A DNA stretch of 45,961 bases from positions 1 through 45,961 of the forward strand of contig JAQBZB010000036.1 in NCBI GenBank assembly GCA_027622275.1, in the 5' to 3' direction. The notes beneath the pieces are model-generated. The model did no database searches and was not told the DNA's origin. It saw nothing but the letters and a program-made list of their open reading frames with translations. Positions 15,570 through 23,217 of the stretch are shown in pieces. This DNA is from Planctomycetota bacterium. Lineage in GTDB: Bacteria; Planctomycetota; Planctomycetia; Pirellulales; Pirellulaceae. Within the stretch, counting starts at the first letter, position 1. Each line of letters opens with the position of its first letter. Position numbers and translations under genes: made by a program.

Positions 15570-16607
15570 ATGGTCCGATCGCAATCACAATGGGCTTGGA
15601 TGGCATTGTTCGTCGCCGCCCTCGGCTGTAGCCAGGGCAGCGGCGTCGACGTCTCGGCACGCGTCAACAGCGACAGCGATACAACAACCACAGTCGAGCC
15701 AAGCAGCGCAGCTGGCGACGTATCGAGCCAGTCGAAAGGCGTGATTGGCTTCTCGGCCCTGACATTGACGAACCCGTTTTTCAAAATCATCGCCGACAAC
15801 ATGAAGGAAGAGGCCGCGAAGCACGGTTACGAAGTGATCGTCGACGACGCGAATCGCGATGTAAAAACGCAGTCCGAGCAAATCGACACGTACATTACGC
15901 GCGGAGTCGCCGCCATCGTGATCAATCCCTGCGATCGGCTGTCGATCGGCCCGGCGATCAAAAAGGCCAACGACGCCGGCATTCCGGTCTTTACTTCGGA
16001 CCTGCAGTGCGTTGCGGAAGACGCCAAAATCACGGGACATGTCGGCACCGATAACTTCGGCGGCGGCAAACTTGCTGGCCAGGCGATGATCGAGGCGCTG
16101 GGCGAGGCTGGCGGGAAAGTCTTGGTGTTGCATTTCAACCAGGCCCAGTCGTGCGTCTTACGGGTCGATGGATTCAAGGAAGTGATCGACGCTCATAACA
16201 AAGATCGAGAAGACGGAAAGATCGAGGTCGTCGCGGAACTCGATGGTGGCGGCTTGCGGGACGAAGGTTTCAAGGCCACGTCCGCCGCGATTCAATCCGA
16301 TCCCGACATCACGGGCATCTTTGCCATCAACGATCCATCGGCGCTCGGTGCCTATGCCGCGCTGGAACAAGCTGGCAAGGCCGACCAGGTGAAGATCGTC
16401 GCCTTCGACGGTCAGCAGGACGGCAAGCAGGCCATCAAAGAAGGTAAGATCTACGCCGACCCCATCCAATTCCCCGATCGCATGGGACAGATCACGGTGC
16501 AGAACATCGTCAAGTACCTGAACGGCGAGGACTTCGAACAGGTCACGCTCATTCCAACCCAGCTGTACCGCAAGGCGGACGCGGATAAGGACCCGGAGTT
16601 GAAGTAG
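15570..16607 (+). CDS. Sugar ABC transporter substrate-binding lipoprotein (RbsB-like)
   Basis: This 345-residue protein starts at 15570 after an excellent AGGAG. Its N terminus is a lipoprotein signal (ALFVAALGC, Cys20), followed by a Ser/Thr-rich tether. The binding domain is of the ribose/galactose periplasmic type: VIGFSALTLTNPFFKIIADN begins it, GVAAIVINPCD and GIPVFTSDLQC lie in the first lobe, GHVGTDNFGGGK at the hinge, and ITGIFAINDPSALGAYAAL and KIVAFDGQQDGKQAI in the second. It should capture a sugar in the periplasm for the importer encoded next. The sugar is not clear; neighbours include no kinase or isomerase. Confidence 0.92.
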   Translation: MVRSQSQWAWMALFVAALGCSQGSGVDVSARVNSDSDTTTTVEPSSAAGDVSSQSKGVIGFSALTLTNPFFKIIADNMKEEAAKHGYEVIVDDANRDVKTQSEQIDTYITRGVAAIVINPCDRLSIGPAIKKANDAGIPVFTSDLQCVAEDAKITGHVGTDNFGGGKLAGQAMIEALGEAGGKVLVLHFNQAQSCVLRVDGFKEVIDAHNKDREDGKIEVVAELDGGGLRDEGFKATSAAIQSDPDITGIFAINDPSALGAYAALEQAGKADQVKIVAFDGQQDGKQAIKEGKIYADPIQFPDRMGQITVQNIVKYLNGEDFEQVTLIPTQLYRKADADKDPELK

Positions 16608-16630
16608 CGGCACTGAAACCGAGCCTTTCC

Positions 16631-18112
16631 ATGCCAGCGCTGCTCCAAATGCGAGGGATCACCAAGTCGTTCCCAGGAGTCCGCGCACTCAATGGCATCG
16701 ACTTGGATCTTGGCGCGGGTGAAGTGCTCGCCTTGCTTGGCGAGAACGGCGCTGGCAAGAGTACGCTGATCAAAGTGCTGGGCGGCGCTCACGTCCCCAA
16801 CGCGGGCACGATCATGATCGATGGTCGATCGGTTTCCATCACCAGTCCGCAAGATTCGCAACGCGCGGGCATCGGCATCATCTATCAAGAGTTCAATCTG
16901 GTCCCCGAGTTGACCGTTCGCGAGAACATTTTTCTGGGCCAGGAAGGTGGCACGCTCCGCTGGATACACGCGCGCAGCGAACATCAGCGAGCACGGCAAC
17001 TCTTCGAACGACTCGGCGTGCCGCTCGATCCCGAAGCCATCTGCGGATCGCTGACCGTCGCCCAACAACAGATCGTCGAGATCGCCAAGGCGCTGTCGCA
17101 GGATGCCCGGATCATCGTGATGGACGAGCCGAGCGCCGCCTTGACGCTGAAAGAAGTCGACAGCCTGTTCGCGATCATCCGCGAGCTGAAGGCGGAAGGG
17201 ATCGGCATCATCTACATCAGTCACCGCTTGGACGAGATCTTTCAAATTGCGGATCGAGTCACGGTCTTGCGCGACGGCGAGCACGTCGGCACCGAGCCGA
17301 TCAAGACACTCACGCGCGAGAGGATGATCGAGATGATGGTCGGCCGCTCGATCGACGACGAGTTTCCCAAACAGCGAGCCGCCATCGGTCACGAGCGGCT
17401 GGTTGTCCGTAATCTTTGTCGCGGCCGCGCCGTCAAGGGTGTTTCACTGTCGGTGCGACGCGGCGAAGTGCTCGGCCTGACCGGACTCGTCGGTGCCGGA
17501 CGGACGGAGACGGCCCGATTGATCTTCGGTGCCGATCGTGCGGAGCGCGGCGAGATCGAACTGGATGGCAAGCGGCTGACGATCAAACACCCGCGCGATG
17601 CCATCGCAGCCGGGATCTGTCTGCTGACCGAAGACCGCAAGTCACAAGGCCTCGTTCTCGGCCAGACTTGTCTCGAAAACTTCGGCCTGCCAAACGTCAA
17701 CTCATTCACTCGCTTCGGCCTGCTGCAACATCGGCGAGAACAATCGGCCTTTGCCACTTACGTCGCCAGTCTTCAAATCAAACTGACCGACCACGACCAG
17801 TCCGCGGGAACGCTCTCGGGCGGTAACCAACAGAAGATCGTTCTTGCGAAGTGGTTGGAACGTAACGCGGACGTGATCATCTTCGACGAGCCGACGCGCG
17901 GGATCGACGTCGGTACGAAATATGAGATCTATTTGCTGATCAATCGGCTGGCCGCGCAAGGCAAAGCGATCTTGATGATCAGTTCCGAGTTGCCCGAAGT
18001 TTTAGGAATGAGCGATCGCATCCTCGTCATGCACGAAGGACGCGTGACAGGCGAGATTACTGACGTTGCCAGCGCGACACAGGAACAAGTCATGCATCTG
18101 GCGATCGCCTAA
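16631..18112 (+). CDS. Sugar ABC transporter ATP-binding protein, double domain (RbsA-like)
   Basis: This 493-residue protein has two ABC domains, as in RbsA/MglA. The first has Walker A GENGAGKST and Walker B IIVMDEPSAAL, with LTVAQQQIVEIA in place of a strict signature. The second has a degenerate Walker A (GLVGAGRTETA) but a good signature LSGGNQQKIVLAKWL and Walker B VIIFDEPTRGIDVG. This asymmetry is normal for the family. It powers import through the permease encoded ten bases downstream. The gene begins 23 bases after the substrate-binding gene, so the three form one operon. Confidence 0.94.
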   Translation: MPALLQMRGITKSFPGVRALNGIDLDLGAGEVLALLGENGAGKSTLIKVLGGAHVPNAGTIMIDGRSVSITSPQDSQRAGIGIIYQEFNLVPELTVRENIFLGQEGGTLRWIHARSEHQRARQLFERLGVPLDPEAICGSLTVAQQQIVEIAKALSQDARIIVMDEPSAALTLKEVDSLFAIIRELKAEGIGIIYISHRLDEIFQIADRVTVLRDGEHVGTEPIKTLTRERMIEMMVGRSIDDEFPKQRAAIGHERLVVRNLCRGRAVKGVSLSVRRGEVLGLTGLVGAGRTETARLIFGADRAERGEIELDGKRLTIKHPRDAIAAGICLLTEDRKSQGLVLGQTCLENFGLPNVNSFTRFGLLQHRREQSAFATYVASLQIKLTDHDQSAGTLSGGNQQKIVLAKWLERNADVIIFDEPTRGIDVGTKYEIYLLINRLAAQGKAILMISSELPEVLGMSDRILVMHEGRVTGEITDVASATQEQVMHLAIA

Positions 18113-18121
18113 AGGACCACC

Positions 18122-19453
18122 ATGCAAAAGTTCGTGTCACAGTATGGCGTCGTCTTCGTGCTTGTTTTGCTGTGTGCCTATTACTCATTCGCGACTCTAA
18201 ACCAGCAACATCCCGCCGACGCCGCCACGGGCCGGAAACTAGCAACCTACATCACTCTGCAACTGCCGAACGCTAACGTGCTGATCGTCGTTCGCGACAG
18301 CGATGATGACCGGGCCTTTGCAGCATCGATTCGACAGTCGCTGGAAACCGCGGGCGTGAAACCGCTCGGCGTTGCGGCGGGCGAGCCGCGCGATATCGTC
18401 GCCGAGCTACGCAGGCTGGGTGCCGCAGGTACGAAGCTCGACGTGATCGTCACACACCACGCCTCCGCGCAATGGACGGTATTGGGCGAAGGAAGGTTGA
18501 AGGAATTGGCAGACGAGTTCCCGTCACTGGCCAACGTCCAGGTTCTCAAGCCGTCCAGCTACACGTGGCCGACGTTTTTGACGCGCGGAAATCTTTTGTC
18601 GATCGGCAATCAGGTCGCCGTGACTGCGATCATTGCGATCGCCATGACGATGGTTATCATCACCGCCGGCATCGACTTATCGGTCGGCAGCCTGATGGCG
18701 TTGTCCGGTGTACTCGCCGCTTGGGCGATCCATCGCCTTGCCGGCGAGGGCGATCCGGGACTGATGACCCTGGCGCTCGCTTGCTTCGTCGCGGTTCTGC
18801 TTTCCGCCGCAATCGGCCTGCTGACCGGTGTCATGGTGACCGCCTTCGACATCCCCGCCTTCATTGTCACGCTGGCCGTGATGCGGATCGCGCGAGGATT
18901 GGCCTACCAAGTTGCCGACGGACCTTCACCGATCGGAATCAAATCCGAGGCCTTTCACAGCTTGAGCGCGGGAACTTTACTTGGTGTTTCCAATCCAGTG
19001 ATCTTGATGGTTGTGCTTTACTTTTTGGCTTACGCCTTGATGAGCCACACCGCTCTCGGACGCTACATCTACGCGGTCGGCGGCAACCCCGAAGCGGCTC
19101 GTCTGTCGGGCGTACCGGTAAAGCGGGTCTTGCTGTTCGTGTATGCGATGTGCGGAGCCTTGGCCGGGTTGGGCGGTGTGATGGAGGCGTCGCTGTTCAG
19201 CGTCGGCAATCCGAATAGCGGAGTCGGTTACGAACTGCAAATCATCGCGGCGGTCGTCGTCGGTGGCACAAGTCTGATGGGCGGCAAGGGAAAGGTATTG
19301 GGAACACTGATTGGCGCTCTCATTTTGGCCGTCATCAGCAACGGCATGTACCTGACCAAAGTCGACAGCTACACGCAGATGATCGTCTTTGGAGTGTTGA
19401 TTCTTATCGCCGTGTTGTTGGACCAGTTGAAGACGCGGCGGTGGAAATTATAA
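18122..19453 (+). CDS. Sugar ABC transporter permease (RbsC-like) with extra N-terminal domain
   Basis: This 443-residue permease is about 120 residues longer than ordinary RbsC. After TM1 (about 8-27) comes a hydrophilic domain (about 29-152) with alternating strands and helices (ANVLIVVRDSDDDRAF, KLDVIVTHHASAQW). Then follow the usual helices and family motifs: TAGIDLSVGSLMALSG near 181, IPAFIVTLAVMRIARGLAY, GRYIYAVGGNPEAARLSG, and VVVGGTSLMGGKG near the C terminus. The insert looks like half of a Rossmann-type or binding-protein lobe and would face outside the membrane if TM1 runs inside to outside. It is the last gene of the importer operon. Confidence 0.9.
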   Translation: MQKFVSQYGVVFVLVLLCAYYSFATLNQQHPADAATGRKLATYITLQLPNANVLIVVRDSDDDRAFAASIRQSLETAGVKPLGVAAGEPRDIVAELRRLGAAGTKLDVIVTHHASAQWTVLGEGRLKELADEFPSLANVQVLKPSSYTWPTFLTRGNLLSIGNQVAVTAIIAIAMTMVIITAGIDLSVGSLMALSGVLAAWAIHRLAGEGDPGLMTLALACFVAVLLSAAIGLLTGVMVTAFDIPAFIVTLAVMRIARGLAYQVADGPSPIGIKSEAFHSLSAGTLLGVSNPVILMVVLYFLAYALMSHTALGRYIYAVGGNPEAARLSGVPVKRVLLFVYAMCGALAGLGGVMEASLFSVGNPNSGVGYELQIIAAVVVGGTSLMGGKGKVLGTLIGALILAVISNGMYLTKVDSYTQMIVFGVLILIAVLLDQLKTRRWKL

Positions 19454-19549
19454 GAGGCGCGTTGCCGCAATGACGGCCGCGTTGTCGTCGATGATGTCAG
19501 CCAGTGAGCCAGCAGTTACAATGCGATCAGAGAAACTGGAGGCCACCGC

Positions 19550-20137
19550 ATGGTTGAGTTTACGATTACTGGTGAAGAGCTTTGGGCCAGGATGGAGCGC
19601 GCTGTGGAAAAGGTCAACGAACGTCTGCGAAAAACGATCCGAATCCTGGAAGCAGCCCAGGTCCCTTACGCGGTTATCGGCGGGCATGCAGTTCGTGCTT
19701 GGGTTGCTCAAGTCGACGAAGCCGCGTTGCGCACCACCCGCGATGTCGATATTCTCGTTCGCCCCGAAGACTTGCCTGCCTTGATCGCGGCAATGATCGC
19801 CGCGGGGTTCCATCATCGGCAGACGAAGGGGCTCGATATGTTCGTGGAGCATCCTGACGCTTCAGCCAGGGATGCAGTCCATGTCTTGCTTTGCGGACGA
19901 GTCGAACGCGACGGCGAGCCCAATCCGGATATCGAACCAGCAACCAGGGCTAACGACTTCCGGACGCTGCCACTCGAAACACTGGTACGAATGAAGTTGA
20001 ACGCTTTTCGTCGAAAGGACCAAGTACATCTGCTCGACATGATTTCGCTCGGCATGATCGACGAGTCTTGGCTCGAACGATTTCCGGCGAACCTACGACT
20101 ACGGTTGAAAGAGTTATTGGACGATCCTGAAGGTTGA
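19550..20137 (+). CDS. Nucleotidyltransferase family protein
   Basis: This 195-residue protein has the minimal nucleotidyltransferase core. IGGHAVRAW (43-51) is the Gly-Gly motif and TRDVDILV (63-70) supplies two metal-binding Asp residues (Asp65, Asp67); a further Asp in RDAVHVLL may be the third. LPLETLVRMKLNAFRRKDQVH resembles AbiEii-like and similar toxin-side nucleotidyltransferases, where that helix follows the core. There is no recognisable antitoxin next to it, so a toxin-antitoxin role is not supported. GGAG lies nine bases before the ATG. It could modify RNA, protein or a small molecule. Confidence 0.75.
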   Translation: MVEFTITGEELWARMERAVEKVNERLRKTIRILEAAQVPYAVIGGHAVRAWVAQVDEAALRTTRDVDILVRPEDLPALIAAMIAAGFHHRQTKGLDMFVEHPDASARDAVHVLLCGRVERDGEPNPDIEPATRANDFRTLPLETLVRMKLNAFRRKDQVHLLDMISLGMIDESWLERFPANLRLRLKELLDDPEG

Positions 20138-20193
20138 TCGCGCGGCAGCCATCCCGCCACCTGTTGACGTTCATTTTCAGTGCTGGTCAGCTT

Positions 20194-21609
20194 TCACCCG
20201 CCGCCCGCCGAAACATGTTCCGCCGCCAGTTCGCCGCTTCGCACGCAAAACGGAATGCCGACACCTCGGTACGCATTGCCGGCCAGTGCGAAGGCCGGCA
20301 GGTCGGACGCAATCTGTTCGATCTTTGCAACTCGATCCAAATGACCGAGATGATACTGCGGCATGGCGTGGTTCCAACGGACGAGTTCACGGACTTGCGG
20401 CTCGCCACGAACACCAAGTAACTCGGCAAGCTCTCGCTGGGCGATCTCGTACAGCTCATCGTCGGGCAGCCCGACCAATTCTTCTTGGCAGGCTCCTCCG
20501 ATGAAGACGCGAAATAACACGCTGCCGTCGGGTGCTCGGCCTGGGAACTTGATGCTGGTAAAGCTGCCCGACAAGATCTGACGCCTCTCCACAATCGGGA
20601 CCACAAATCCGAAGCCATCCAGCGGATGCGTGATCTGATCGCGGCGATAGCCGAGCATCGGAACGGCCGCGCTGGCGTACTGGATGGTTGCCAGTTCGTC
20701 CGCAAGACGGCTGTCGACTTCTTGCAGCAAAGCGGCCGCGTGAGGGGCGGGAGCCGCGAGAATCAGGGCATCGAAATCGCGCCGTTCCGATTCGCCGTCC
20801 AACGTCAGTTGCCAATGATTCTCGGCGCGACGAATGCTTTGGATCGGGGAATTCAATTGCACGCAGCCTTCCGGCAACCGCCGCGCGATCGCGTCGACCA
20901 ATGAACCCATCCCCTCGCGCAACCCCACAAACATGCCATATCGCGCGCCGGTTCCTTCGCGATTCGTCTTGACGGCTTTCTCGCGCACGCCACGCGTGAG
21001 GTTTCCGAACTCCTTCTCCATCGCGACGAACTCGGGCATCGCGGCCTGCATGCTCAGCTTCGTTGGATCGGCCGTGTAGATGCCGCCGATCAGCGGTTGC
21101 ACCAGACGGTCGTAAACCTCACGTCCGAGACGCCGTACCGCGAAATCGTGCAAGCTTTCATCCGCCTCATCGCGACGTGGCACGAAGCGCTCCCAGGCGA
21201 GCCGCGCCTTGCCGCGCCAACTGAGCAGCGGCGTCTTGAGCACGGGCAGCATCTTCGCCGGACTCATCAGTGTGAAACCTTCGGGGACCGGGACGAGCTT
21301 CCCGCGATGAACGACGAACGCCCGGCGAAACGCTTCGTTGGTATTGAGTAGCTGATCTGCCAGCCCCACGCGCCGACAAAGGTCCAAAGCCCAAGGATCT
21401 TTCGTCGTGAACATGTCCGCGCTGCGTTCGATCAGATATCCGTCGCGACGGATCGTCTCCAGCACGCCGCCGAGTCGATGGCTCGCCTCGAACAAGGTCA
21501 CGTTTGCGGCCGGCTGAAGTTCGACCAGCCGATGCGCGGCCGCGAGTCCGGAAATGCCTCCGCCGATCACGGCGATTCGTCGCGTTGGTTCGTGCGGGGC
21601 TGAATTCAT
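20194..21609 (-). CDS. hemY: Protoporphyrinogen oxidase (oxygen-dependent type)
   Basis: This 471-residue flavoprotein opens with IAVIGGGISGLAAAHRL, the Rossmann dinucleotide motif, then FEASHRLGGVLET, the second FAD contact. FEASxRxGG, GLREGMGSLVDAIARRLP near 235 and a C-terminal FALAGNAYRGVGIPFCVRSG (FAD-binding segment) are those of HemY/HemG-type protoporphyrinogen oxidase, which makes protoporphyrin IX in haem synthesis. The length fits the family. No other haem gene lies in this window. The gene converges with the nucleotidyltransferase gene, 56 bases away. Confidence 0.9.
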   Translation of the reverse strand: MNSAPHEPTRRIAVIGGGISGLAAAHRLVELQPAANVTLFEASHRLGGVLETIRRDGYLIERSADMFTTKDPWALDLCRRVGLADQLLNTNEAFRRAFVVHRGKLVPVPEGFTLMSPAKMLPVLKTPLLSWRGKARLAWERFVPRRDEADESLHDFAVRRLGREVYDRLVQPLIGGIYTADPTKLSMQAAMPEFVAMEKEFGNLTRGVREKAVKTNREGTGARYGMFVGLREGMGSLVDAIARRLPEGCVQLNSPIQSIRRAENHWQLTLDGESERRDFDALILAAPAPHAAALLQEVDSRLADELATIQYASAAVPMLGYRRDQITHPLDGFGFVVPIVERRQILSGSFTSIKFPGRAPDGSVLFRVFIGGACQEELVGLPDDELYEIAQRELAELLGVRGEPQVRELVRWNHAMPQYHLGHLDRVAKIEQIASDLPAFALAGNAYRGVGIPFCVRSGELAAEHVSAGGG

Positions 21610-21629
21610 CGGGAAACCGTGGGACGGCG

Positions 21630-21692
21630 TAGGATGGACTTGCAGTCCGTCGTGTCACGAGGCGATCGAGGACGGACTGCCAGTCCATCCTA
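21630..21692. repeat. 22-bp-stem palindrome
   Basis: Arms at 21630-21651 (taggatggacttgcagtcc...) and 21671-21692 pair over 22 positions with one mismatch, around a 19-base loop. It lies just upstream of the protoporphyrinogen oxidase start, so it would be in its 5' region on the minus strand. Confidence 0.7.
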
Positions 21693-21813
21693 CCTTGATT
21701 GTGCCCAAAGGCCACGTCGGCTTCTCGGTAGCGGAAAAGAGGCGAGTTGTAATGTCTCGTGAACCGATGTAACTGGTAAGAGACCATTTAGCCCGATTTG
21801 TCGAGGTAGGCAG

Positions 21814-22152
21814 ATGCATTATCGATATCATGGTGGCTCGAAGCGAAATGCCAGCGGCAAATGGGAGCATGTCCCCCACACCGGGATCGGGCACGTCGCC
21901 TGTGAAGAGATCGGCGATTGGACGGTCGAGCTGTCGCATCGACAAGTTGGTGTGACGATCAAACGCGATCAGTTCAGCGTGACGATTCGACGCGAGTCGC
22001 CCGCTCACGAAGAGCTGCTCTCGGGCTTCTCTAGCAAGGTCGCCGCCATGGAAGCAGCTCGAAAGCGCGTCGACCTGCTGAGCCACATGCGCGAGCCGAC
22101 CGTCCGCGCTCCGCATCGACGGCGGGCAACTGACGTGCGACGCGGCTCGTAG
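21814..22152 (+). CDS. Hypothetical protein
   Basis: This 112-residue protein matches no family I recognise. Codon third positions are GC-rich like the neighbouring genes, and the first 95 residues look like a folded domain: KWEHVPHTGIGHVACEEIGD, WTVELSHRQVGVTIKRDQF and a helix (SKVAAMEAARKRVDLLSHM). The last 15 residues are Arg-rich and may be weakly ordered. No signal, membrane segment or Cys cluster is seen. A minus-strand frame over the same bases is weaker and has no family resemblance. It stands alone between the oxidase and purine genes. Confidence 0.5.
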   Translation: MHYRYHGGSKRNASGKWEHVPHTGIGHVACEEIGDWTVELSHRQVGVTIKRDQFSVTIRRESPAHEELLSGFSSKVAAMEAARKRVDLLSHMREPTVRAPHRRRATDVRRGS

Positions 22153-22275
22153 CGGAACTCGTGAGAGTTCTGGCTTCCGAAGTCTCACAACCAGGGCTTT
22201 TGACATCTTTAAGACTGCATAGGGGTGAGTTGTGATATTTGAAAAATAAGCCCGATAGGGCTGACACAACCCTTG

Positions 22276-22295
22276 CCGGGGCTGTAAAGCCCCGG
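22276..22295. repeat. Short hairpin ccggggct/agccccgg
   Basis: A perfect 8-bp stem with a 4-base loop (gtaa) lies about 100 bases beyond the purQ stop on the minus strand. It may end the tyrA-purL-purQ transcript, but no clear T-run follows. Confidence 0.45.
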
Positions 22296-22395
22296 AAGTA
22301 AACTCCCAACGGGACCGAAGAGAGCGTGCCGCGATCACGATCACCTCCAATGCGGTTAAAAGCCCAGGTCCTTCAGCTACCGGATGGCAAAGACA

Positions 22396-23175
22396 TCAAC
22401 TCTCGAAGTAACGCACCGCATTCTGAAACAAGAGCAGCCCGTCGCCGTGTTCTTGCAAACCTTCGCGAGTCCAGCGAGGGTGCTGCGTGGGGTCGACGAA
22501 TCGCTCGGGGTGCGGCATCAAACCGAAGACGCGGCCTGTCTCGTCACACACCCCCGCGACATTCGCTTGCGAGCCGTTCGGATTGTCGGGATATGGCACG
22601 TGACCGTTGGATGCGTGAAGCGCGGTGTATCGCAGCGCGAGTTGGCATGCGCCTTTCAAGCGATCAAGCAACGCGGCTGATCGAGTGACAAACTTGCCTT
22701 CGGCGTGGGCCACCGGCAAGTACATGGATTCGATGCCGTTCAAGAAGACGCTCTTGTGGCCGTCCACCCCCAGCTTGACCCAGCGGTCTTCGAACTTGCC
22801 GGACGAGTTCCAAGTCAATGTCGCCGGTTCGCCTTGGTCGTCGTCGGCCAGCAAGATGCCGGAGCGGATTAAAACTTGAAAGCCGTTGCAGATGCCGAGA
22901 ATCAACTTGCCCGCAGACTTGAATTCGACCAGCGTTTCCTGTAGGTGATGACGAATCTGATTGCCCAGGATTCGTCCCGCCGAAATATCGTCCCCGTAGC
23001 TAAAGCCGCCGGGCAGGCACAGGATCTGGTACTGGCGCGGCAGCGCTGGGTTCGCGAGCAATTGATTGATGTGGACCAGGTCTACGTTGCCGCCGGCCAA
23101 CTCGAAGGCATGCACCGATTCGAGATCGCAGTTGGTGCCAGGGGCTCGGAGGATAAGGACGCGGGGAGTGGGCAT
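22396..23175 (-). CDS. purQ: Phosphoribosylformylglycinamidine synthase, glutaminase subunit
   Basis: This 259-residue protein is the class I glutaminase of FGAM synthase. APGTNCDLES opens it, LPGGFSYGDDISAG gives the oxyanion and substrate region, GICNGFQ carries the nucleophile Cys96, and MPHPERF the His222 and Glu224 of the triad. It releases ammonia from glutamine for the PurL active site in de novo purine synthesis. It is the third gene of the minus-strand run tyrA-purL-purQ and starts 42 bases after the purL stop. Confidence 0.96.
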   Translation of the reverse strand: MPTPRVLILRAPGTNCDLESVHAFELAGGNVDLVHINQLLANPALPRQYQILCLPGGFSYGDDISAGRILGNQIRHHLQETLVEFKSAGKLILGICNGFQVLIRSGILLADDDQGEPATLTWNSSGKFEDRWVKLGVDGHKSVFLNGIESMYLPVAHAEGKFVTRSAALLDRLKGACQLALRYTALHASNGHVPYPDNPNGSQANVAGVCDETGRVFGLMPHPERFVDPTQHPRWTREGLQEHGDGLLLFQNAVRYFES

Positions 23176-23217
23176 GGGAATGAGGATTTTCGATTTAAGA
23201 TTTTCGATCTGCGATTG

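Noticed and set aside
19448-19852. Minus-strand frame over the start of the nucleotidyltransferase gene, considered as an antitoxin
   Set aside because: Antisense to a well-supported gene, no DNA-binding motif, and no start site with a ribosome-binding sequence.
21655-22350. Minus-strand frame over the hypothetical gene at 21814..22152
   Set aside because: The plus-strand frame has better codon third-position bias; the minus frame runs through palindromes and has no family resemblance.
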